This document shows, piece after piece, positions 28,769 to 37,166 of a stretch of 64,000 bases of DNA; the first letter of the stretch is position 1; the number at the start of each line of letters is the position of its first letter. The position numbers and the translations under genes are program-made. Origin of the DNA: Nocardioides cavernae (GTDB lineage: Bacteria > Actinomycetota > Actinomycetes > Propionibacteriales > Nocardioidaceae). The notes below the pieces were generated by a model. The model saw nothing but the letters and a program-made list of their open reading frames with translations, had not been told where the DNA came from and did not search any database. The stretch is from positions 1,612,001-1,676,000 of the forward strand of contig NZ_JAFBCA010000001.1 in the NCBI RefSeq assembly GCF_016907475.1. The letters run 5' to 3'.

Positions 28769-29394
28769 CGTCGTACCTCACCATCGCCCGCGACGCGACC
28801 GCCGAGGTCGAGGACCGCGGGTCGCGGTTCCTCTGCACCCTGCGCCGGGTCGCGACCGAGGACGACGCCCGCGCTCTCCTCGCCGGACTGCGGCGCGAGC
28901 ACGGGGACGCCCGACACCACTGCTCGGCCTTCGTGCTGGGCCCGGACGGTGCGATCGAGCGCTCGTCCGACGACGGCGAGCCGGCGGGCACCGCCGGGGC
29001 GCCGATGCTCGACGTGCTGCGCGGTGCCGGGTTGAGCGACGTCGCCGCCGTGGTCACGCGCTGGTTCGGCGGCACGCTGCTCGGGGCCGGTGGCCTGGTG
29101 CGGGCCTACGGCGACGCCGTGCGCGGGGCAGTGGCGGAGGCCGGGGCGTTGCGCCGCTCGCTGCTCACCGAGCTGGCCCTGGACCTCGACCACGCCGACG
29201 CGGGCCGGGTCGAGGGGGAGCTTCGATCGCGCGGCGTCCTGGTCCTCGACGTGGCGTACGACGCCCGCGTGCGGCTGCTGCTCGCCGCCGCGCCGGACGG
29301 GGTGGAGCGGCTCGACGAGCTCGTGGCCGCCGCCACCGGCGGGCGGTCCCGGACCACCCCGGTGGGGGAGCGCTGGGTCGACGTCACCGACTGA
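28765..29394 (+). CDS. IMPACT/YigZ-family protein
   Basis: 209 residues from GTG 28765, overlapping the BrkB stop. The N-terminal UPF0029 (Impact) domain has HHCSAFVLG, SSDDGEPAGTAGAPMLDVL and the signature VTRWFGGTLLGAGGLVRAYGDAV. The C-terminal about 80 residues match the DUF1949-type ferredoxin-like domain. YigZ-like proteins are thought to bind nucleic acid or ribosomes, but no reaction is established. Confidence 0.9.
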   Translation: MTSYLTIARDATAEVEDRGSRFLCTLRRVATEDDARALLAGLRREHGDARHHCSAFVLGPDGAIERSSDDGEPAGTAGAPMLDVLRGAGLSDVAAVVTRWFGGTLLGAGGLVRAYGDAVRGAVAEAGALRRSLLTELALDLDHADAGRVEGELRSRGVLVLDVAYDARVRLLLAAAPDGVERLDELVAAATGGRSRTTPVGERWVDVTD

Positions 29395-29396
29395 CG

Positions 29397-29759
29397 TCAC
29401 GAACTCACGTCGCCGTCGACCTCGCCGTCGACGTAGACCCACCGGCCGGCCCGCTGCTCGAACCGGCTCACCTCGTGCATCGCGCCGCCCTCCCAGCTGG
29501 CGACGAACTCGACGGTGTCGGCCTCGGCGGCCAGGATCCGCAGCCCGGTCCACCGGGTGCTCGGGTCGGGACGCACGTCGTCGGGCCGGGTGCGCGGGTG
29601 CCAGGTGCGGAAGAGGTGGTCGGCGTCCCCGGTGACGAAGGCGGTGTAGCGCGAGCGCATCAGCTGCTCCGGCGTCGACGCCTGCGCCACGTTGGCGAGC
29701 AACGGGCCGCAGCAGGCGTCGTACGACTCGCTCCCGCACGGACAGGGGATGGTCAGCAC
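29397..29759 (-). CDS. YchJ-family protein with SEC-C-like zinc motif
   Basis: 120 residues from GTG 29759. The N-terminus CPCGSESYDACCGPLL is the SEC-C-like zinc-binding motif, followed by an NTF2-like domain with the family sequences LMRSRYTAFVTGD and LFRTWHPRTRP. The function of YchJ (UPF0225) is unknown. TATCGT lies seven bases before the start. It is convergent with the IMPACT gene, two bases apart. Confidence 0.88.
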   Translation of the reverse strand: MLTIPCPCGSESYDACCGPLLANVAQASTPEQLMRSRYTAFVTGDADHLFRTWHPRTRPDDVRPDPSTRWTGLRILAAEADTVEFVASWEGGAMHEVSRFEQRAGRWVYVDGEVDGDVSS

Positions 29760-29787
29760 GACGGTGACGATACTGGCCCCGTTTGTG

Positions 29788-29809
29788 TTGCGGTGTAATC
29801 ATGTAATGC
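29788..29809 (+). promoter_or_regulatory. AT-rich promoter/operator with tandem GTAATNAT repeats
   Basis: The bases just before ATG 29810 read GTGTAATCATGTAATGC, holding GTAATCAT and GTAATGCAT in tandem with TTGTGT about 15 bases earlier. This is an unusually AT-rich stretch for this genome. It could hold both the -10 element and an operator for the encoded protein. Confidence 0.35.
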
Positions 29810-30352
29810 ATGAAGACAGATGAGAGCCGTCGCGGTCGCCGCGGCGGGTGGCAGGTCGCCGACCTGCCGGACGCTTCCGACGCGTCCGAGTGGTTCCACG
29901 GGCGGCTGCCCGAGGCATGGTTCAGCGAGGTCGACGTCACCGTCGACCGCGAGGAGATCCTGGTCGTCGGCACCCTCGCCGGCACCGACGACGTCAACGG
30001 GGCCGAGGCGGAGGGCCGCATCGGCCGCTTCCGGTCCGAGACCAAGGCCGAGCGCATCGAGATCGCCCTCGAGGCCCAGGCCCGCTACCAGCGCAAGGTG
30101 TCGTGGGGGGTGCGGCTCGGCGACACCGAGGCGCTGTTCACCCACGTCGCCGCGCCGGTGATGACCCGGTTGCGCCAGCCCGAGCGCCGGGTGCTCGACA
30201 CGCTCGTCGACGCCGGGGTCGCCCGGTCGCGCTCCGACGCCCTCGCGTGGTCGGTGCGGCTGGTCGGCCAGCACGCCGACGAGTGGCTCGGCCAGCTGCG
30301 TGACGCGATGGGGGAGGTCGACAAGCTCCGCGGCGAGGGCCCGTCGCTCTGA
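29810..30352 (+). CDS. Conserved protein with a possible ribbon-helix-helix C-terminal domain
   Basis: 180 residues. The start MKTDESRRGRRGGWQVADLP is followed by a beta-rich acidic region. From residue about 115 comes RQPERRVLDTLVDAGVARSR then SDALAWSVRLVGQHADEW, which resembles a ribbon-helix-helix pattern (helix, SRSDA turn, helix). The tail is helical. I know of no characterised homologue. The AT-rich repeats immediately upstream would suit an autoregulator, but this is inference. Confidence 0.65.
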   Translation: MKTDESRRGRRGGWQVADLPDASDASEWFHGRLPEAWFSEVDVTVDREEILVVGTLAGTDDVNGAEAEGRIGRFRSETKAERIEIALEAQARYQRKVSWGVRLGDTEALFTHVAAPVMTRLRQPERRVLDTLVDAGVARSRSDALAWSVRLVGQHADEWLGQLRDAMGEVDKLRGEGPSL

Positions 30353-30385
30353 CGCCTCCTCGGTGGACGCACTAGGTTCCCCGCC

Positions 30386-30922
30386 ATGACGATCGAGCGG
30401 CCCGAGCCGTCCTTCAGCAACGACGAGGTCGGGATGCTGCGGTCCTACCTCGACCACTTCCGCGCCACGATCCGGCTGCAGGCGAGCGGACTGACGGACG
30501 AGCAGCTCGACCAGAGCCTCCCGCCCAGCGACCTGACGCTGGGCGGGATGCTCAAGCACCTCGCCTTCGTGGAGGACTACTGGTTCTCCTACAACCTGGC
30601 CGGCCGCGAGCCGTCCCCGCCGTGGGACACCGCTCCGTGGGGCGAGGACCCTGACTGGGACTGGCACAGCGCGGCCGGTGCGTCGCACGCCGAGCTCGAC
30701 GCGCTGCTCGTCGCCGCCATCGTCCGATCGGACGCCTGCCTGGACACGGCCCTCGCCGCCGACCCGGACCTCGGCCGGCTCGTCGCGCGTCCGCGTGACC
30801 CGGCCAAGGGCGAGACGGCGACGCTTCGCTGGGTGCTGGTCCACATGGTCGAGGAGTACGCCCGACACGCCGGTCACGCCGACCTCATCCGCCAGTGCGT
30901 CGACGGTGCGACCGACGTCTGA
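30386..30922 (+). CDS. DinB-family (DUF664) protein
   Basis: 178 residues forming the predicted DinB four-helix bundle, with metal-site histidines in GGMLKHLAFVEDYWF and HMVEEYARHAGHADLIR. In actinobacteria such proteins are putative metal-dependent, mycothiol-linked transferases. TAGGTT lies seven bases before ATG 30386, so the mRNA is probably leaderless. Confidence 0.87.
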   Translation: MTIERPEPSFSNDEVGMLRSYLDHFRATIRLQASGLTDEQLDQSLPPSDLTLGGMLKHLAFVEDYWFSYNLAGREPSPPWDTAPWGEDPDWDWHSAAGASHAELDALLVAAIVRSDACLDTALAADPDLGRLVARPRDPAKGETATLRWVLVHMVEEYARHAGHADLIRQCVDGATDV

Positions 30923-30961
30923 GCCGGCGTCCGCCCACGTCGAGCCGGGACAGTCCTCGGG

Positions 30962-31345
30962 TCAGTTCTCCTGGTGCAGGCAGAGCACGTTGCCGTCGGG
31001 GTCCTTGAACCACGCTGCCTTCTCGGCGCCCATCACGCACACGTGGTCGACGGTCTTGAGGTCCGGCAGGTCGTAGTCCTCGAAGACGACGCCGCGCTGC
31101 TCGAGGTCGCCGATCTCGGTGGTGATGTCGTCGACCTCGAAGCTCATCGCGGTGCTCTCCGACGGACGGCTGTCGGGGCGGGGGAGCAGGACGAGCGTGG
31201 AGCCGCCGTCCAGGGCGTACGTCGCGCTGCCCTCGTCGTTGGTGCCGGTGTAGTCGAGTCCCAGGGACTCGGAGTAGAACGTGCGGGCGCGGTCGACGTC
31301 GGTGACCGGCATCATCATCGCGACCGTGCGGTGCGTGAGCGCCAT
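30962..31345 (-). CDS. VOC/glyoxalase-family protein
   Basis: 127 residues with two VOC half-domains: MMPVTDVDRARTFYSESLGL and AAWFKDPDGNVLCLHQ. Substrate unknown. ATG 31345 has AAGGAGG upstream. It is divergent from the GNAT gene. Confidence 0.85.
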   Translation of the reverse strand: MALTHRTVAMMMPVTDVDRARTFYSESLGLDYTGTNDEGSATYALDGGSTLVLLPRPDSRPSESTAMSFEVDDITTEIGDLEQRGVVFEDYDLPDLKTVDHVCVMGAEKAAWFKDPDGNVLCLHQEN

Positions 31346-31441
31346 GGAGCGCCTCCTTCTCTGCTGGTCACCCCCAGTGTGCGCTCGCCCGGGCGCCGTC
31401 GGGAGACTGCTCCAGACCGGTCGGACGAAGAGGAGCACACG

Positions 31442-31924
31442 ATGGGCATCAGGGCGGCGACGGAGGCGGACTGGCCGGCGATCTGGCCGTTCTGGCGCGA
31501 CATCGTCGAGGCCGGCGAGACCTACGCCTACCCGCTCGGCGCCACGTCCGACCAGGCCCGGGGCTGGTGGTTCGACGGCAGCCGGGTGACGGTCCTCGAG
31601 GAGGACGGCAGCGTCCTCGGCTCCGCCAAGATGGGCCCCAACCGCCCGGGCCGCGGCGCCCACGTCGGCACGGCGTCGTTCATGGTCGCCGCCACCGCAC
31701 GCGGGCGCGGCGTCGGCCGGCGCCTCGCCGAGGACATGGTGGCGTGGCACCGCGAGCAGGGCTTCGCCGGCATCCAGTTCAACGCCGTGGTCGAGACCAA
31801 CACGGGCGCGGTCCGCCTGTGGCAGGACCTCGGCTTCACGATCGTCGGCACGGTGCCCGGCGCGTTCGAGAGCACCCGGCACGGCCGGGTCGGCCTGCAC
31901 GTGATGTACCTCGACCTGGGCTGA
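31442..31924 (+). CDS. GNAT-family N-acetyltransferase
   Basis: 160 residues. The acetyl-CoA loop is visible as VAATARGRGVGRRLAEDMV, and the C-terminal beta bulge region as NTGAVRLWQDLGFTIVGTVP. The N-terminus MGIRAATEADWPAIWPFWRD matches phosphinothricin-acetyltransferase-like members, but the substrate is not assignable. GAGGAG lies six bases before ATG 31442. It ends 41 bases before devR. Confidence 0.87.
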   Translation: MGIRAATEADWPAIWPFWRDIVEAGETYAYPLGATSDQARGWWFDGSRVTVLEEDGSVLGSAKMGPNRPGRGAHVGTASFMVAATARGRGVGRRLAEDMVAWHREQGFAGIQFNAVVETNTGAVRLWQDLGFTIVGTVPGAFESTRHGRVGLHVMYLDLG

Positions 31925-31965
31925 ACCACGCACGCGGAAGGCCTCGCGTCTGGTGGAATGTCCCC

Positions 31966-32616
31966 ATGGGCGACCCGATCCGCGTGTACCTCCTCGACGA
32001 CCACGACGTCGTGCGCGAGGGACTCACCTTCCTGCTCGAGCAGCAGGGGGACATCGTCGTCGTGGGCCAGTCCGCGTCCGCGACCGAGGCGACCGCACGC
32101 ATCCCGGCCCTGCGGCCAGACGTCGCCGTGCTCGACGCGCGCCTGCCGGACGGCTCGGGCATCGAGGTGTGCCGTGCCGTGCGGGCCATTGACCCGACGA
32201 TCAACGCGCTCATCCTGACGTCGTACGACGACGACGAGGCGCTGTTCGCGGCGATCATGGCCGGCGCCTCGGGCTACGTGCTCAAGGAGATCCGCAGCTC
32301 CGACCTGGTCACCGCGGTGCGCCACGTCGCGGCCGGCAAGTCGCTCATCGACCCGGCGATGACGGCGACCGTGCTGGAGCGGATCCGCAACGGCCCGGAG
32401 ACGCCCGACGAGCTGGCCTCGCTCACCGACCAGGAGCGGATCCTGCTCGGCCACATCGCCGAGGGGCTGACCAACCGGCAGATCGCCGAGCAGATGTTCC
32501 TCGCCGAGAAGACGGTGAAGAACTACGTCTCCAGCATCCTCGCCAAGCTGGGCCTCGAGCGTCGTACGCAGGCGGCCGTGCTGGCCTCCAAGCTCCTCGG
32601 CGACGCGCCGCGCTGA
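31966..32616 (+). CDS. devR: DevR/DosR-type response regulator
   Basis: 216 residues closely following mycobacterial DevR. Receiver: LLDDHDVVREG, phosphoacceptor Asp57 in PDVAVLDARLPDGSGIE, LILTSYDDDEA and the Lys in SGYVLKEI. C-terminal LuxR helix-turn-helix: LTDQERILLGHIAEGLTNRQ ... FLAEKTVKNYVSSILAKLG then ERRTQAA. In mycobacteria DevR controls the hypoxia/NO/CO dormancy regulon. The cognate kinase is 850 bases downstream on the opposite strand, and DosR-box-like sites lie beside the neighbours. It lacks most of the long C-terminal tail of the mycobacterial protein. Confidence 0.9.
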   Translation: MGDPIRVYLLDDHDVVREGLTFLLEQQGDIVVVGQSASATEATARIPALRPDVAVLDARLPDGSGIEVCRAVRAIDPTINALILTSYDDDEALFAAIMAGASGYVLKEIRSSDLVTAVRHVAAGKSLIDPAMTATVLERIRNGPETPDELASLTDQERILLGHIAEGLTNRQIAEQMFLAEKTVKNYVSSILAKLGLERRTQAAVLASKLLGDAPR

Positions 32617-32630
32617 GGTCCCCGTCGCGG

Positions 32631-32650
32631 TCGGGACCTTGGTCCCGGGC
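32631..32650 (+). promoter_or_regulatory. DosR-box-like palindrome 1 upstream of the DoxX-like gene
   Basis: TCGGGACCTTGGTCCCGGG contains GGGACC-TT-GGTCCC, matching about 15 of 20 positions of the mycobacterial DosR consensus TTSGGGACTWWAGTCCCSAA, with symmetric (compensated) changes. It lies about 90 bases before the DoxX-like start. It could also pair with GGTCCC at 32617 as part of a devR terminator. Confidence 0.6.
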
Positions 32651-32654
32651 GGCG

Positions 32655-32669
32655 GTGACCCGCGGCCCT
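32655..32669 (+). promoter_or_regulatory. DosR-box-like site 2 (weaker)
   Basis: GTGACCCGCGGCCCT is offset 22 bases (two helical turns) from the core of box 1. Tandem DosR sites are common in mycobacterial targets. It matches GGGACCTTCGGCCCT at 12 of 15 positions. Confidence 0.4.
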
Positions 32670-32738
32670 GATGCCGCGAGCGTGGCGGCGGGACTCTGGT
32701 GGTGACCCAGCAACCCACCACCCGAGGAGGAGATGACG

Positions 32739-33350
32739 ATGAACGTCATCCACCGCCAGCACCACATCACCGCCGAGGGCGTCACCACCTCCGAGACCGA
32801 AGAGGTTTCCCGGGTGGGCCTGTCCCGCGCCCTCGCCGCCCTGCGTATCGCCTTCGGAGTGACCTTCCTGTGGGCCTTCCTCGACAAGACCTTCGCCCTG
32901 GGCTTCGGCACCGGCGCGCAGTACGCCGAGGACGGTTCCCGCGCGGGGATCGACTTCATGGCCCAGGACGCCGCCTGGCTCAACGGCGGCAGCCCCACCG
33001 AGGGGTTCCTCACCTTCGGCGTACCCCCGGACAACCCCTTCCACGGGTTCTTCACCTCCCTCGCCGGGCAGACGTGGGTCGACTGGCTCTTCATGGCCGG
33101 CCTCCTCGGCGTCGGCGTGACCCTCCTGCTGGGGGTCGGGATGCGGATCGGCACGGCCGCCGGCGCCCTCATGTACGCCTTCATGTACGCCGCCGTCCTC
33201 CCCCTGGAGAACAACCCCGTCGTCGACGACCACCTCATCGGCGTGATCGTGATGGCCGTCCTCGCCTTCGGCGCGGCCGGCACCACGTGGGGGCTGGGTC
33301 GCTGGTGGAACCGCACCGGCCTGGTACGGAAGTACCCCGTCCTGCGATGA
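32739..33350 (+). CDS. DoxX-like membrane protein
   Basis: 203 residues with about four hydrophobic helices: LRIAFGVTFLWAFLDKTFAL, a second near residue 125 (WLFMAGLLGVGVTLLLGVGM), a third and a fourth (GVIVMAVLAFGAAG). The pattern and the GFGTG ... GWLNGG-like loop resemble DoxX / thiosulfate-quinone oxidoreductase subunits, which feed electrons into the quinone pool. ATG 32739 is eight bases from GAGGAGG; ATG 32733 is an alternative. Two DosR-box-like sites upstream suggest DevR control. Confidence 0.78.
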   Translation: MNVIHRQHHITAEGVTTSETEEVSRVGLSRALAALRIAFGVTFLWAFLDKTFALGFGTGAQYAEDGSRAGIDFMAQDAAWLNGGSPTEGFLTFGVPPDNPFHGFFTSLAGQTWVDWLFMAGLLGVGVTLLLGVGMRIGTAAGALMYAFMYAAVLPLENNPVVDDHLIGVIVMAVLAFGAAGTTWGLGRWWNRTGLVRKYPVLR

Positions 33351-33365
33351 CACCAGTCCCTCACC

Positions 33366-33396
33366 GGACCCGGCGCCTTCCCCCGGCGTCGGGTCC
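33366..33396. terminator. Terminator-like hairpin between the convergent DoxX-like and devS genes
   Basis: GGACCCGGCGCC (33366-33377) pairs with GGCGTCGGGTCC (33385-33396) with one wobble, around a seven-base C-rich loop. Confidence 0.55.
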
Positions 33397-33464
33397 TCTG
33401 GTGTGCGGGCTGGTGGGCAGGCTCGTGCGCCGGCGCGACCCGGCCTGACGCGCCCGCGTCGACG

Positions 33465-35126
<1,662 letters not shown>

Positions 35127-35567
35127 TCAGGCGAGCCGGCGCACGGGGAGGTGCTGCCACGGGTCCCAGCCGCCGCCGAGCTGGCGGCCGGTCACCTCGG
35201 TCCACGGGATGCGGACGACGAGGTTGCGCTGCCCGGTCGCCCACGGGTGCGGTTCCCAGGACCGGGCGATCTCCGCGAGCTCGTCCTGGTCGTCGACGAA
35301 GCTGCCGCGGCCGCGCACCACGACGCTCCAGCCGCGCTTGAGCTCGTAGTCGAACTGGTCGACCTCGAAGCACAGCTGCGCGCCGCGGCCGTAGGTCCCG
35401 AGCAGGCTGTAGGCGGTCGTGCGGATGAGGATCGACTCCCCGTCCACGGCGTAGTTCACCGGCACGATGTGGGGCCCGGTCGGCGTGCCGACCGCCACCC
35501 GGCCCGCGACGCCGGCCTTGAGCAGGCGCGCGCAGTCCTCGCGGGACAGGTCGTGGGTGGTGTGCAT
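35127..35567 (-). CDS. Pyridoxamine 5'-phosphate oxidase-fold protein
   Basis: 146 residues with a split-barrel flavin-binding fold: LLKAGVAGRVAVGTPTGPHI, VPVNYAVDGESILIRTT and CFEVDQFDYELKRGWSVVVRG. This group binds FMN or F420, and mycobacterial DosR regulons contain similar proteins. The substrate is unknown. AAGGAGG lies upstream of ATG 35567, and a DosR-box-like site is 53-70 bases before the start. It lies directly upstream of devS on the same strand, 48 bases apart. Confidence 0.85.
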   Translation of the reverse strand: MHTTHDLSREDCARLLKAGVAGRVAVGTPTGPHIVPVNYAVDGESILIRTTAYSLLGTYGRGAQLCFEVDQFDYELKRGWSVVVRGRGSFVDDQDELAEIARSWEPHPWATGQRNLVVRIPWTEVTGRQLGGGWDPWQHLPVRRLA

Positions 35568-35619
35568 GGGAGCCTCCTTCAGCTGGACTCCCAGCCTCGC
35601 TCGCGCGCAGGCCCGTCAG

Positions 35620-35637
35620 CAGGGCCGAAGGTCCCGC
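35620..35637 (-). promoter_or_regulatory. DosR-box-like site upstream of the PNPOx/devS genes
   Basis: On the minus strand the sequence reads GCGGGACCTTCGGCCCTG, containing GGGACCTTCGGCCC, close to the DosR consensus core GGGACTWWAGTCCC. It is 53 bases upstream of the PNPOx-fold gene start. Confidence 0.55.
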
Positions 35638-35716
35638 GCCACCCGGGTCCGGAGTCGGCGATCGGCATGGACTTCGAGCGCACTCGACGTTGTCGGACGG
35701 GTCTAGCGTGGAGGAC

Positions 35717-37123
35717 GTGACTGAAGCGATCCAGCAGGGCGGGCACCCCGCCCCCAGCACCCTCGGCCAGCTCCGCGAGAGCGGTCACCAGCTCAAGCCC
35801 CTGCGCCAGGAGCTCCGCGACAACCTGCTCGCGCGGCTGCGCGACGGGGTGGATCCGTGGCCGGGACTGCACGGCTTCGCCGACACCGTCATCCCGCAGG
35901 TCGAGCGGGCGCTGCTCGCGGGCCACGACATCGTGCTGCTCGGCGAGCGCGGCCAGGGCAAGACCCGGCTCCTGCGCTCGCTGGTCGCGCTGCTCGACGA
36001 GTGGACCCCGGTCATCTCCGGCTCCGAGCTCGGCGAGCACCCCTACGAGCCCGTCACCGTCACCTCCCAGCAGGCGGCGGCGACGTACGGCGACGACCTG
36101 CGGATCTCGTGGCGGCACCGCGACGAGCGGTACGCCGAGAAGCTCGCGACGCCGGACACGTCGGTCGCCGACCTGATCGGCGACGTGGACCCGATGAAGG
36201 TGGCTGAGGGGCGACACCTCGGCGACCCGGAGACGATCCACTTCGGCCTGATCCCGCGCAGCCACCGGGGAATCGTGGCGATCAACGAGCTGCCCGACCT
36301 CGCCGAGCGCATTCAGGTCGCGATGCTCAACGTGATGGAGGAGCGCGACATCCAGATCCGCGGCTACGTGCTGCGGCTCCCGCTCGACGTCCTCGTCGTG
36401 GCCAGCGCCAACCCCGAGGACTACACCAACCGCGGACGCATCATCACCCCGCTCAAGGACCGCTTCGGGGCCGAGATCCGCACCCACTACCCGCGCGAGG
36501 TCGAGCAGGAGATCGCGGTCATCGAGCAGGAGGCCCACCTCGTCGCCGAGGTGCCCGACTACCTGCTGGAGGTGCTGGCGCGGTTCACGCGTCACCTGCG
36601 CGACTCCCAGTCGGTCGACCAGCGCTCGGGCGTCAGCGCCCGCTTCGCGATCGCCGGCGCCGAGACCATCGCCGCGGCCGCGCTGCACCGCGCCACCACG
36701 CAGGGCGAGGTCGAGCCGGTGGCGCGGGTCGTCGACCTGGAGACCGCCGTCGACGTCCTCGGCGGCAAGATCGAGTTCGAGACCGGCGAGGAGGGTCGCG
36801 AGACCGAGATCCTCACCCACCTGCTCCGCACCGCGGTCGCCGAGACCGTGCGCGCGCACCTCGCCGGCATCGACCTGCGCCTGCTCGTGGAGGCCATCGA
36901 GGAGGGCGCCATGGTCAGCACCGGCGCCCGCGTCGGCGCCCGCGACTTCCTCGCCGGGCTGCCGGTGCTGGGGGAGTCCGACCTCTACGACGAGGTCTGC
37001 GACCGGCTCGGCGCCACCAACGACGGCGAGCGGGCGGCCGCGATCGAGCTCGCCCTCGAGGGGCTCTACCTCGCCCGCCGCATCGGCAAGGACACCGACG
37101 CCGGGGAGACCGTCTATGGCTGA
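35717..37123 (+). CDS. MoxR/ChlI-type AAA+ ATPase
   Basis: 468 residues from GTG 35717. Walker A is LLGERGQGKTRLL, Walker B region GIVAINELPDLAERIQ, sensor 1 VVASANPEDYTNRG, then PLKDRFGAEIRTHYP. The long insert between Walker A and B (RISWRHRDERYAEKLATPDT) is typical of the magnesium-chelatase-like group that pairs with vWA proteins. It probably remodels a target together with the next gene product. TAGCGT lies seven bases before the GTG, so the mRNA may be leaderless. The frame to 35690 lacks support. Confidence 0.88.
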   Translation: MTEAIQQGGHPAPSTLGQLRESGHQLKPLRQELRDNLLARLRDGVDPWPGLHGFADTVIPQVERALLAGHDIVLLGERGQGKTRLLRSLVALLDEWTPVISGSELGEHPYEPVTVTSQQAAATYGDDLRISWRHRDERYAEKLATPDTSVADLIGDVDPMKVAEGRHLGDPETIHFGLIPRSHRGIVAINELPDLAERIQVAMLNVMEERDIQIRGYVLRLPLDVLVVASANPEDYTNRGRIITPLKDRFGAEIRTHYPREVEQEIAVIEQEAHLVAEVPDYLLEVLARFTRHLRDSQSVDQRSGVSARFAIAGAETIAAAALHRATTQGEVEPVARVVDLETAVDVLGGKIEFETGEEGRETEILTHLLRTAVAETVRAHLAGIDLRLLVEAIEEGAMVSTGARVGARDFLAGLPVLGESDLYDEVCDRLGATNDGERAAAIELALEGLYLARRIGKDTDAGETVYG

Positions 37124-37166
37124 CCCGGTGTGGATGCGCGAGCAGTCGGGGACGAGGCCGCGGTGA
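37116..37166 (+). CDS. Possible 16-codon coupling ORF between the ATPase and vWA genes
   Basis: ATG 37116 lies inside the last codons of the ATPase gene; the frame reads MADPVWMREQSGTRPR and its TGA overlaps GTG 37163 of the vWA gene (GTGA). Such a bridge would hand ribosomes from one gene to the next. There is no independent evidence of translation. Confidence 0.25.
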   Translation: MADPVWMREQSGTRPR

